From: DASQBT01 sp963782495
GTDB taxonomy: Bacteria; Pseudomonadota; Gammaproteobacteria; Burkholderiales; Thiobacillaceae
NCBI GenBank assembly: GCA_963782495.1
Contig: CAWAJU010000007.1
Location: 62,001 to 126,000 of the forward strand
Reading direction: 5' to 3'
DNA: 64,000 nt
Each line of letters begins with the position of its first letter. Positions within the stretch are counted from its first letter, which is position 1. The position numbers and the translations under genes were made by a program. The notes beneath the pieces are model-generated. The model was not told the DNA's origin, did not search any database, and saw only the letters and a list, made by a program, of their open reading frames with translations. Below are positions 36,601 through 44,917 of the stretch, in pieces.

Positions 36601-39600
36601 AGGTCGCCGTCGTTCCGGATGAAGTTGTCGCCCTCGCCCGCGGACACGCCATACGCCGTCACGGTCGCAATGGCCTTGGCGTCGGTGTTGGTGTCGCCGA
36701 ACAGGATGCCAGACTTGGAGTCGTTTCGCGCCTCGGTGCCCGACGCCGCGTGCACATCCAGGGTCTGGAAGTTGTAGATGTCGTCCTTGCCTTCGCCGCC
36801 CTCCAGGCCGGTCGCGGTCGCGTCGGCGGTGATGGTCGCGTGCGCTTCGCTGTTGCCGAAGATGCTCTCCGCGCCCCGATCCGACAGCAGGAACGAAGTC
36901 GCATGGACGGTGATGGTGCCGTCGTTGCTCAAGGTATTGGCACCCGCCCCGCCGGCAAGCCCGGTGGACTCCGCGTTCACGTCGGCTGTGGCACTCGCTC
37001 CCGTGTCGCCCAGCAAGGTCCAGCTGGAACCGGAGACATCGGCGTAGGCCATCACCGGGTCGCTCAGGGCCGGGCCGACCGTGATCGTGCCGCTATTGAT
37101 CAGCATGTCGTCGCCGTCGCCGCCGTCCATGCCCCTCGCCTTCGCGGTGGCGCCCAGCACGGCATCCGAGAAGGCCGCATCAACCAGGTTCCAGGAGGCG
37201 GACCACGCCAGCGCCTTGGCCATGGGCTCGGCGGCGTCCGCCAGGCCGAGGTTGATGGTGCCGTTGTTGGTCAGGGTGTCATTGCCGGCGCCGCCATCCA
37301 TGCCGATGGCGAGCACTTCCGCGCTTGATTGCGCCACCTTGCTGTAGTTCACGCCGACCAGGCTCAGGGACAGGGACGAGGCGTCGATGAAGGACTTGGC
37401 CTTTACCGTGATGCCGCCGTCATTGGTGAGGGTGTCGTCGTCCTCGCCGCCCGCCATGCCGGTCGGATTGGCGCTGCCCGTACCGCCCGCGAAAGCCAGC
37501 GGCACGCCGGCCAGATTGCCGCTGACGCTGGTGCTCTTTGCGCTGGCCAGGCCGGTGACGGTGATGCTGCCGATATCGGTGTTGGTGAGGGTATCCGCGC
37601 CCGCCCCGCCGGCCATGCCCCAGACATTGGCGACGCCCTTGGTGCCGCCGTCCCACGATCCGGCCACGCCGACCAGATTGACCGACCAGCTGTCCGACCC
37701 TGCATTCGCATCGGCTTTCGCGCTGATCGATCCGGCGTTGTCGAGCATGTCGGCGCCGTCGCCGCCGTCCAGTCCGGTGGATGAGGCAGTCGCGGTCGTC
37801 GCGGCGGACGCGCCGGTGATGCCTGCCAGGGTGAACGCCACGCTGGTGGAACGGCTCGTCGCCGTCGTGTTGACATCCACCGTGCCGAAATTCTGCAGCG
37901 TGTCATCTCCGCCTCCGCCTGCAAGGCCGAAGCCATCGGCAATGCCCTTGGTGCCGCCGTCCCAGAAGGCATCCGTTGCTGCCGCGACACCGGTGCCGGT
38001 GACGGCAACGCCGGTCGATCCGGCGTCGGCCGTGGCGTCAACCTTGATGCTTGCGGGAGTCACCACTTGCTGATTGTCTATCGTCTCGGTGGTGAAGGCA
38101 TTGACCAGCGTGTCGTCGCCCTCGCCGCCATCCATGCCGGTAAACGTGGCGTGGGCCGTTGAGGTAACGGTCGCCACCGCCACGCCAAGCAAATAGGTCC
38201 CCGGGTTGAGCCCGGCAACGGAAATGCCGTTGGAACGCGCCTTGGCGTCCACGTCGAAATCGAGTCCGACGTTGATCGTGTCGTAATTCGTCAGCACGTC
38301 GTGCTCAATGCCGCCGTCCATGCCGACTGCCGTGCTGGTGGCGTGAGTGCCGCCGTCCCACACGGCATCGGCTGCCAGCGCCAGGCCGGTGCCGCTGATG
38401 GCGACGCTCACCGACACGGCTGAGGATTTCGCGTCGGCATCGATCTCGTCGTAGTTGTCGACGGTATCGTCGCCGCCCGCACACACCGCATCCTGGATCG
38501 GCCTGCAGTCTCCCGCAATGCCGATTGCACTCGCGGTGGCGGTCGAGCTGACGACCGCACCTGCGACGCCCATGAAATTGCCGGCAATGGTGTCGGAGTT
38601 GACGAAGGCATCGGCGCCGACGTCGAGCTTCGCATGGCTGGAAATCGCGTCGGCGCCTTCGCCGCCCGACAGTCCGACTGCGCCCGCCGTGGACTTGCTT
38701 CCGCCATCCCACACCGCATCCAGCGCCAGCGCCACACCCTGGCCGGAGATCGACACGCCGACCGAAACCGCGCTGGACGTGGCATTCACGGTCAACGCAC
38801 CGTCATTGGCAATCGTCTCCAGCAGCTTGTCGCCGTTCTGGTCGGTCGCATCCGGATTGCTGCCGCCGTCGATCCCGCTGGCGAATGCAGTCGCAGTCGA
38901 GCTCACCGCCGAACCCGCCACGCCCTGATAGTTGGCCGAGATCGTGTCCGAGTTGACGAAGGCATCGGCAGTGATATTCATGTCGCCACCGTTGACCACC
39001 GTATCCGTGCCGTCGCCTGCGCTGATGCCGGAGGCCGTTGCATTGGATTTGCTGCCGCCATCCCACACCGCATCCAGGGCCAGCGACACACCCTGGCCGG
39101 AAAGGGCGAGGCCGACCGACACGGTGTTCGATTCGGCATCGGCCGACAGCGCGCCCTCGCTGGTGATGGTGTCATTGTCGCTGCCGGCGTCGATGGCGGT
39201 GGCAGTTGCATTGGAGGTGGCCGTCATCACGACGCCGGCGACGCCTTTCATGCTACCGGCGCCGTGGTCCGAATTGGCGGTGGCATTTGCAGTGGCTTCA
39301 ATCTTGTTCTCATAGGCGGGCGGGCTGCCCTGGAGCACGCTGGCGCTGTGCGTGATCGTGTCCGCGCCATTGCCGCCGGCGATGCCGGTGGCGGTGGCGG
39401 TGGCCTGGGTACCGCCGCTGAAGACGCTGTCGAGCGACAGCGCGGCGCCTTCATCGGTCGCGACCAGGCCAACCGAAACAGATACTGCATCGGCCTCGGA
39501 AATGACCTGCCCGCCGTTGTTCAAGGCATCGTTGTCGTCGCCGCCGTCGACTGCGGTGGTGGTGGCCTCCGCGTCGGAGGACACCACGGTTTGCGCCACG

Positions 39601-41351
39601 CCCTTGAACGCGCCGGAGATGCCGTTGTTGTTGGCGGTCGCGCTGGAACCGGCGTCCACCTTGCCGGTATTGGTCAGCGTATCGGCCCCTGCATCGCCGG
39701 TGATGCCGAACCCTTCGGCAGCGACCGAGGTGCCGCCGCTGAAGACGGAAACCATGAAGTCCAGATCCACGCCCTCGTTGGAAAGCTTGACGCTGGTGTT
39801 GGTTGCGGTGCCATCGGCGTCCAGGCGAATGCTTCCGGAATTGGTCATGATGTCGGCGCCATCGCCGCCCTCCATGCCCCAGGCCGAGGTGGTGGGCGCG
39901 CTGCTGGAATTCCCGCTCAGCAGAAGCTTGCCGCCCTTCACCAGCACGCCGGCCAGGGCCGCGCCCACGTCCTGCCAGAGATTCTTGTTGAGCTTGCCGG
40001 CATCCACGTCGATGCCCAGCTGGAAGGCAAAGGCATCGGCATCGATCTCAATCGCGTCGCTGTTGGTAATGGTGTCCGCACCCGCGCCGCCGACGATGCC
40101 CTTTGCCTTGGCCGTGGCAGACGTGCCGGCGGAAAAATCGAAGAGGAAATTGAGCCCGGCGTCGAGGATGGGGTCGGCCAGATTCTTCACCCAGCCAACC
40201 CAGTCCGGGTTGTCGGTCTCGGGCGTCCAACTGCCGCTGATGCCATAGGCGTTGGCCGTGGCGCTCAGCGTGAGGGGACCTGAATTGCTCAGGCCGTCAT
40301 CGCCGCCCCCGCCGTCGAGGCCAGTCGACTCGGCGTTGGCCGTGACGCCCGAGGCATTCTTCACCACGCCCAGCGCGTTCTTGCTCGCCGTCAAGCCGCT
40401 CACCGTGAGCGCCCCGGTCCAGGCATTCGAAGTCGCGGTCAGCGACCCGCTGTTTTCGATCGTGTCCCCGGCATCGCTGCCCACCAGGCCCTTGGCCTTG
40501 GCCTCCGCGTCCGACGTCGTGATCGAAACGGCCAGTCCCTGGTTGACCCCGGAAATGTGCAGGGCATGCGTGGTCGCCCCTGCGGTGACATCCATCGTGC
40601 CCGCGTTGGTGAGTGTGCTGCCGCCGCCGCTGTCGCTCATGCCGCTTGCGTTCGCTTCGGAACGCGTTCCGGCATCCCAGATGGTGTCGAGCGTCAGCGA
40701 GAGACCGGTGCTGGACCAGGACAGGTCACCGGTATCGGCAGTCGCGTCCGCATTGACCGTCATGGTGCCCGTATCGTGGTTTGTCAGGCTGTCGGCGCCC
40801 GCGCCCCCCGTCGTGCCCAGCGCTGTGCTCGTGGCGTGGGAATAGCCCAGTGCGGGACCGAGGGCCGACCCCGTCACGATGCCGATGCTGGCGGTGAAGG
40901 AAGTCGCCACCGGCTTCGCCTCGATCAGGGAATAATTGTCGACGATGTTCGTGCCATCGCCCATCGCGATGCCATCCGCGGTGAGATCCGCCTTCGCAGG
41001 CGCAATCACCACCATGAGCAGGCTCGCGTCGGACTCGGGATCAGCCACCACGCTGCCATGATTGGTGACCGTGTCGTCACCCGACCCCAGATCGATGGCG
41101 GTCACATGCTTGGTGAAGAAAATCCCGGCGGTGGAATCCTGCCGCCTGACCTCGGCGCCAGAGTTGATGGTGACCGCGTCGTTGCCGCCGGCGCCGGCCA
41201 CGCCTGCCGTGTCCGTGCCGGTGCAGTTGATCGTGTCGGCTCCCGCTGTGCCCGTGGGTATGCACGTCGCCTGTGCAGGCGTAAGTTCGAACAGGGCAAG
41301 CGAGATACAGAATGAAAGAATTCGCGGCCTGAAATGGCCAGTATGAGTCAT
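33672..41351 (-). CDS. Giant autotransporter (type Va) with repetitive passenger
   Basis: The 2559-residue protein has a signal peptide (about 1-26, ending AQA), a passenger of about 2200 residues, and a C-terminal autotransporter beta-barrel (about the last 280 residues, ending LRINF with the outer-membrane terminal Phe). The passenger repeats a unit with the core GGxGxDxLxNxG, probably a beta-helix; stronger super-repeats of 117-118 codons lie around 38350-39060. The ATG at 41351 follows AAGGGGGG and precedes a proper signal peptide; the open frame continues 116 codons upstream without either. An insert with four Cys near 36240-36390 (CSQQVVTNTVCHDETDANG) is unlike the rest. An IS5 element starts at its stop codon. 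Likely adhesin or biofilm surface protein. Confidence 0.88.
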   Translation of the reverse strand: MTHTGHFRPRILSFCISLALFELTPAQATCIPTGTAGADTINCTGTDTAGVAGAGGNDAVTINSGAEVRRQDSTAGIFFTKHVTAIDLGSGDDTVTNHGSVVADPESDASLLMVVIAPAKADLTADGIAMGDGTNIVDNYSLIEAKPVATSFTASIGIVTGSALGPALGYSHATSTALGTTGGAGADSLTNHDTGTMTVNADATADTGDLSWSSTGLSLTLDTIWDAGTRSEANASGMSDSGGGSTLTNAGTMDVTAGATTHALHISGVNQGLAVSITTSDAEAKAKGLVGSDAGDTIENSGSLTATSNAWTGALTVSGLTASKNALGVVKNASGVTANAESTGLDGGGGDDGLSNSGPLTLSATANAYGISGSWTPETDNPDWVGWVKNLADPILDAGLNFLFDFSAGTSATAKAKGIVGGAGADTITNSDAIEIDADAFAFQLGIDVDAGKLNKNLWQDVGAALAGVLVKGGKLLLSGNSSSAPTTSAWGMEGGDGADIMTNSGSIRLDADGTATNTSVKLSNEGVDLDFMVSVFSGGTSVAAEGFGITGDAGADTLTNTGKVDAGSSATANNNGISGAFKGVAQTVVSSDAEATTTAVDGGDDNDALNNGGQVISEADAVSVSVGLVATDEGAALSLDSVFSGGTQATATATGIAGGNGADTITHSASVLQGSPPAYENKIEATANATANSDHGAGSMKGVAGVVMTATSNATATAIDAGSDNDTITSEGALSADAESNTVSVGLALSGQGVSLALDAVWDGGSKSNATASGISAGDGTDTVVNGGDMNITADAFVNSDTISANYQGVAGSAVSSTATAFASGIDGGSNPDATDQNGDKLLETIANDGALTVNATSSAVSVGVSISGQGVALALDAVWDGGSKSTAGAVGLSGGEGADAISSHAKLDVGADAFVNSDTIAGNFMGVAGAVVSSTATASAIGIAGDCRPIQDAVCAGGDDTVDNYDEIDADAKSSAVSVSVAISGTGLALAADAVWDGGTHATSTAVGMDGGIEHDVLTNYDTINVGLDFDVDAKARSNGISVAGLNPGTYLLGVAVATVTSTAHATFTGMDGGEGDDTLVNAFTTETIDNQQVVTPASIKVDATADAGSTGVAVTGTGVAAATDAFWDGGTKGIADGFGLAGGGGDDTLQNFGTVDVNTTATSRSTSVAFTLAGITGASAATTATASSTGLDGGDGADMLDNAGSISAKADANAGSDSWSVNLVGVAGSWDGGTKGVANVWGMAGGAGADTLTNTDIGSITVTGLASAKSTSVSGNLAGVPLAFAGGTGSANPTGMAGGEDDDTLTNDGGITVKAKSFIDASSLSLSLVGVNYSKVAQSSAEVLAIGMDGGAGNDTLTNNGTINLGLADAAEPMAKALAWSASWNLVDAAFSDAVLGATAKARGMDGGDGDDMLINSGTITVGPALSDPVMAYADVSGSSWTLLGDTGASATADVNAESTGLAGGAGANTLSNDGTITVHATSFLLSDRGAESIFGNSEAHATITADATATGLEGGEGKDDIYNFQTLDVHAASGTEARNDSKSGILFGDTNTDAKAIATVTAYGVSAGEGDNFIRNDGDLSVTSEGVGFSYGYASGAHVSFDGDGQTRVESHATSTATGILAGDGDNTIVNDKSITVLATATTVKNLTKTQNVCSQQVVTNTVCHDETDANGNTVQVCEDEQSTETTCDDETIVLKSSPTYAGANGNGVTGTGNATATGESKAEAYGIKVGDGANHIYNDQDLAVTAQPEAKVTVFADGDLFGDAIGKSTATSTARAYGIWAGDGANDINNLGTLTVLAAPSAQARTEVTGGDICIWYLFGTWCGGGGSGIGSATATYDALAIGVRAGDGDNTIVNDGTISVISAPDAQDFTANVYSANSATRKTSVTSMVVGILAGDGNNVITNTGTLTVDARDLPIGYSCSSPPCVQKIEAIGIQTGDGDDTVLNAGILTTKVKGSPGAGVAITTAGGNDQVTLGEGSTTAGSIDLGDGDDTLTLVNNPAVTGASVDGGAGFNTLTLDGAGSVQFNAINFQALIKQGEGVYVLDQTMPGLTQVSMLGGSVVSGFAFPLTGDFNTQVNGDGTNGMLQAASVVLGGNFTVVKGPGRYLDATTYNVIQADGGISGNFASITLPAPTPLLSFSLGQTNDALQVRANAASYATVAANRVGTTMGHYLDAIAPGASADLADVLGELQSMTDPSALARALTSISPEVYDGMSHAASAAVAAQTAQLLTRLGAVLANDQLQVRSLSSFAPVRLAYDGDSRSLEGLLDADRALPHKHGLWLEAFGHRGNQDDDADGYTGFDSRTAGITLGYDRKFGENWIVGAAAGYSRIDLNFNAAQTGGDISGRYLSVYGSWNENGAYAQGVLSHGRNAYDLRRSVNVGGIDRLAVSSHDGNVLAASLTGGYLSGAGAWSKGPYAALNYARIEEKAFNETGAGALNLLMESKNTDSLNAELGLRAVHHTAWRNGDFVSGLNAAWSHDFDLDDRVITAGYAGAPGTSFALPGQDVPRDGALFGASLSYVANSGVTAALRYQGEAREGYRAHALFGELRINF
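38350..39078 (-). repeat. Super-repeats within the autotransporter passenger
   Basis: The segment coding DAVWDGG recurs with its plus-strand mark CCGCCRTCCC at 38350, 38701 and 39055, spacings of 351 and 354 bases (117 and 118 codons). Neighbouring sequence is also conserved between copies. Less regular GGxGxD units continue through most of 35300-41250. Confidence 0.7.
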
Positions 41352-41554
41352 TGAGCGCCCCCCTTCGCCTGATGACCACTGGTGTATCCCCTTGTTCTTT
41401 CTAGGACATGTAATCGCGAGTAACAAGGCTAGTTCAGTTTGAATCTGCTTGAGCAGATATTCCCAGCCTTTGCGGAGCGAGCGTTGGCGCAAAGGCCCGT
41501 TTGTGCTCGTCGCGTTCGACTGGATGGTGCTATCGTCCGGCAAACCTTTCCCCG

Positions 41555-44500
41555 TCAATGAAAATCCCGCGACTGCGTCACCAGATTCCCCAACAGCGGG
41601 GTCATATCCCTCAAGTGCCCGGCGATCAGGTGCGCCACCTCGCCCTGGCGCTCCAGCACGCCATACACGGCCAGCAGCCTTGAGCCCAGCAGTTCGCACC
41701 GTTGGCGCTCGGCGAGGTCGCGCCAGACCACGACGTTGATTGATCCAGTCTCATCTTCCAGGGTAAGAAAAGTCACGCCGCTGGCAGTGCCGGGATGCTG
41801 GCGGCTGATCACCAGACCTGCGGCGCGGGTGATCTTGCCGTGCGGCAGATCGCGCAACTGCGCGGCGCTGACCAGGCGCTGGCGCTGCAAATGCGGCCTT
41901 AACAGGGCGAGCGGATGGCGGCCCAGGGTGAGGCCGAGGCTGGCGTAGTCAGCCACCAGATCCTGGCCCTCAGTCGGCGTGATCAGTTGCGGCTGCATTT
42001 CTTCGACCGGGGCGTCGGTCAGCGGCGTGCCCGGTTCGATGCCCGCCACGTTCCAGTAAGCTTGGCGGCGGTGGCCGGCGAGCTTTACCAGCGCGCCAGC
42101 CGCAGCCAGGCACTTGAGGTCGCGCTTATCCAACCCGCCGCGCAGGGCCAGATCTTCCACGCTCGCAAACGGCTTTTGCGCACGCGCGCTGGCCACGCGC
42201 GCCGCACCTTCCAGCGAGAAGCCGTTGACCATGCGCAGGCCCAGGCGCAGAGCCGGAGCCAATCCAGTGTCTGAATCGGGCGCCTTTTCCTGGATTGCCG
42301 CGTCCCGCCGCGCTGCGCTCGCGGCTAAAGGCTGAGATCGCTCCTCGCAATGACGGTGTTTGCCGAGCTTGTTTGGGCGCGAGTCGTGGAGCGGAAATGC
42401 GAGCTTACCCCTCTCCCCCACCCCGATTCCTGATTCCTGATTCCTGATCTCTGACTCCAGCGTGCAATCCCAGTCGCTTGCCGTCACGTCCACCGGCCGC
42501 ACTTCCACACCGTGGCGACGCGCGTCCTGCACGATCTGCGCAGGGGCGTAGAAGCCCATGGGCTGGCTGTTGAGCAACGCGCAGGCGAAAGCGGCCGGTT
42601 CGTACAATTTGAGCCAGGCGGAGACATAGACCAGCAACGCGAAACTTGCCGCGTGCGATTCGGGAAAGCCGTATTCGCCGAAGCCCTGGATCTGCTGGAA
42701 GATCTGGCGCGCGAATGCTTCCTTGTAGCCGCGTTCGCGCATGCCATCGACGAGTCGCCGCTCGAACTGCTCCAGGCCTCCCTTGCGCCGCCACGCTGCC
42801 ATCGAGCGCCGCACCTGGTCGGCCTCGCCCGGCGTAAAGCCGGCCGCCACCACCGCCAGCCGCATCACCTGTTCCTGGAAAATCGGCACGCCCAGGGTGC
42901 GCTCCAGGACTTCCTTCACGTCTTCGCTTGGATAGCTCACCGGCTCCAGGCCCTGGCGGCGGCGCAGATAGGGATGCACCATGCCGCCCTGGATCGGACC
43001 CGGCCGCACGATGGCAACCTCGATCACCAGGTCGTAGAAACGCCGCGGCTTCATGCGCGGCAGCATGGCCATCTGCGCGCGCGACTCGATCTGGAATACG
43101 CCCACCGTGTCGGCATGGCCGATCATGTCGTACACCGCCGGATCTTCGGAGGGGATATCCGCCAGCGTCATGGTCTTGCCGCGGATGGCGCTCACCAGAT
43201 CGAGCGCGCGACGGATGGCGGAGAGCATGCCCAGGGCCAGCACATCGACTTTCAACAGGCCCAGCGCGTCGAGGTCGTCCTTGTCCCACTGGATCACGGT
43301 GCGCTCGGCCATCGCCGCATTTTCGATCGGCACGAGTTCTGAAAGCTTGCCGCGCGCAATCACAAAGCCGCCCACATGCTGCGACAGGTGGCGCGGAAAG
43401 CCGACCAGCTCATCGACCAGCCGCATCAGCAACGCCACCTTGCCATTGTCGGGATCGAAGCCCGCTTCGGCGAGACGTTGCGGCAGCACCTGGCGGCCGT
43501 CCCACCACGCCATGGATTTCGCCAGCCGGTCGACCTGCTCCAGGTCGAAGCCGAGCGCCTTGCCGACGTCGCGCATCGCGCTCCTGGGTCGGTAGGTGAT
43601 CACGGTGGCGGCCAGCGCGGCGCGATCGCGGCCGTATTTTGTATAAAGGTATTGGATCACCTCCTCGCGCCGCTCGTGCTCAAAATCCACGTCGATGTCT
43701 GGCGGCTCGTTGCGCTCGCGCGAAATGAAACGCTCGAACAGCATGGCCATGCAGGCCGGGTTCACTTCGGTGATCTGCAATGCATAGCACACTGCGGAAT
43801 TGGCAGCGGAACCGCGCCCCTGGCACAGGATGCCGCGGCTGCGGGCAAAGCGCACGATGTCGTGGACAGTCAAGAAATACGGCTCGTATTTCAGTTCTTC
43901 GATAAGCGAGAGTTCATACCCCACCATGGCGCACACCTTGTCCGGCACGCCATCCGGGAAGCGCCGCGCGAGCCCTTCCTCGGTCAGGGACCGCAGATAG
44001 GAGATGGGCGTCTCCCCCGTCGGCACCAGTTCCTCGGGATATTCGTAGCGCAGCTCATCGAGTGAGAACCGGCAGCGCGAAGAAATTTCCAGCGTTTCAT
44101 ACAGCAGTTGCGTGGGATACAGGCGCGCCAGGTCGGCTCGTTCGCGCAGATGGCGCTCGCCGTTGGGGTAAAGCGCGGCACCGGCGTCGAACACCGGGAT
44201 ACCAAGACGAATAGCCGTGAGCGTATCCTGCAGCGGGCGGCGTTCGGCGACATGCATGTGCACGTCGCCTGCTGCCACCAGCGCCAGTCCGGACGCCTCT
44301 CCCAGCTCGCCCAATGCCGCCACCCGTTCCGCATCCTCGGGGGCGCGAAACAATTCGACTGCCAGCCACGCGTGCCCGGCAAAACTTGCCGCGAGTTGGC
44401 GTGCTTGTTCGACTGAAGGCATGGGATCTGGCAGCAGCAGCGCGAGGCAGCCGGGCAGCCCATTGCAGATATCCGCAAACGCAAGCCGGTAATGGCCCTT

Positions 44501-44803
44501 GGTCGCGTTGCGGCGTCCCTGGGTAATCAACATCGACAGATTGCCGTAGCCATTGCGGTCGGTCGCCAGCAGCACGACACGCGGGCCGTCGCTGCAGCGG
44601 ATCTCGCTGCCCACGATCAGCTTCAACCCGCACGCCTTGGCTGCTACATGGGCGCGCACCACGCCGGCGAGCGAACATTCGTCGGTCAGCGCAAGCGCCG
44701 CATAACCCAGCTCTTGCGCGCGCGCCACCAGCTCTTCCGGATGCGATGCGCCGCGCAGGAAACTGAAATTGGACAGGCAGTGGAGTTCGGCGTAGGGGGT
44801 CAT
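41555..44803 (-). CDS. dnaE2: Error-prone DNA polymerase DnaE2 (ImuC)
   Basis: The 1082-residue alpha-subunit-like polymerase does damage-induced mutagenic synthesis with ImuA and ImuB. It has the N-terminal PHP domain (YAELHCLSNFSFLRGASHPEEL), the polymerase active site PDIDVDF (Asp369, Asp371, Asp373), and a C-terminal OB fold. About 60 residues at roughly 780-850 (from ESEIRNQESG to DSDTG) have no place in the family: they are the translation of two dispersed repeats inserted in frame (42266-42460). The start is the ATG at 44803 with little ribosome-binding site, and a hairpin repeat fills the spacer to imuB. Whether the insert is tolerated is unknown; family length without it (about 1020) is normal. 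Confidence 0.93.
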   Translation of the reverse strand: MTPYAELHCLSNFSFLRGASHPEELVARAQELGYAALALTDECSLAGVVRAHVAAKACGLKLIVGSEIRCSDGPRVVLLATDRNGYGNLSMLITQGRRNATKGHYRLAFADICNGLPGCLALLLPDPMPSVEQARQLAASFAGHAWLAVELFRAPEDAERVAALGELGEASGLALVAAGDVHMHVAERRPLQDTLTAIRLGIPVFDAGAALYPNGERHLRERADLARLYPTQLLYETLEISSRCRFSLDELRYEYPEELVPTGETPISYLRSLTEEGLARRFPDGVPDKVCAMVGYELSLIEELKYEPYFLTVHDIVRFARSRGILCQGRGSAANSAVCYALQITEVNPACMAMLFERFISRERNEPPDIDVDFEHERREEVIQYLYTKYGRDRAALAATVITYRPRSAMRDVGKALGFDLEQVDRLAKSMAWWDGRQVLPQRLAEAGFDPDNGKVALLMRLVDELVGFPRHLSQHVGGFVIARGKLSELVPIENAAMAERTVIQWDKDDLDALGLLKVDVLALGMLSAIRRALDLVSAIRGKTMTLADIPSEDPAVYDMIGHADTVGVFQIESRAQMAMLPRMKPRRFYDLVIEVAIVRPGPIQGGMVHPYLRRRQGLEPVSYPSEDVKEVLERTLGVPIFQEQVMRLAVVAAGFTPGEADQVRRSMAAWRRKGGLEQFERRLVDGMRERGYKEAFARQIFQQIQGFGEYGFPESHAASFALLVYVSAWLKLYEPAAFACALLNSQPMGFYAPAQIVQDARRHGVEVRPVDVTASDWDCTLESEIRNQESGIGVGERGKLAFPLHDSRPNKLGKHRHCEERSQPLAASAARRDAAIQEKAPDSDTGLAPALRLGLRMVNGFSLEGAARVASARAQKPFASVEDLALRGGLDKRDLKCLAAAGALVKLAGHRRQAYWNVAGIEPGTPLTDAPVEEMQPQLITPTEGQDLVADYASLGLTLGRHPLALLRPHLQRQRLVSAAQLRDLPHGKITRAAGLVISRQHPGTASGVTFLTLEDETGSINVVVWRDLAERQRCELLGSRLLAVYGVLERQGEVAHLIAGHLRDMTPLLGNLVTQSRDFH
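42266..42460. repeat. Dispersed repeats inserted in frame in dnaE2
   Basis: Two kinds lie side by side. 42422-42452 is a short array of GATTCCT(GATTCCT) units, also seen in the spacers at 44810 and 57300. 42281-42360 contains the widespread hairpin repeat CATTGCGAGGAGCG through GGCAATCCAG (minus-strand reading), whose translation gives HCEERS and RRDAAIQ. The total adds a multiple of three and no stop. Confidence 0.75.
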
Positions 44804-44811
44804 AGTCAGGA

Positions 44812-44912
44812 TTCAGGATCCGGGGGTCAGGGGTAGTGGCCTGCGGCCGGCTTTAAAAAGATACGCGGGCTGCGCCCGCACCTCCCCTGAATCCCGACCC
44901 ACTGGATCCTGG
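44812..44912. repeat. Dispersed hairpin repeat between imuB and dnaE2
   Basis: The segment begins GGATTCAGGATCCGGGGGTCAG and ends CCCCTGAATCC plus GGATCCTGG, with GGGCTGCGCCCGCAC inside. The same layout occurs at 57233-57312. The arms are partly complementary, so a long imperfect hairpin can form in the polycistronic message. Confidence 0.65.
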
Positions 44913-44917
44913 CGCGT

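Noticed and set aside
41352..41699. Extra 116 N-terminal codons of the autotransporter
   Set aside because: They overlap the end of dnaE2, lack a signal peptide and have no ribosome-binding site, while the ATG at 41351 has both.
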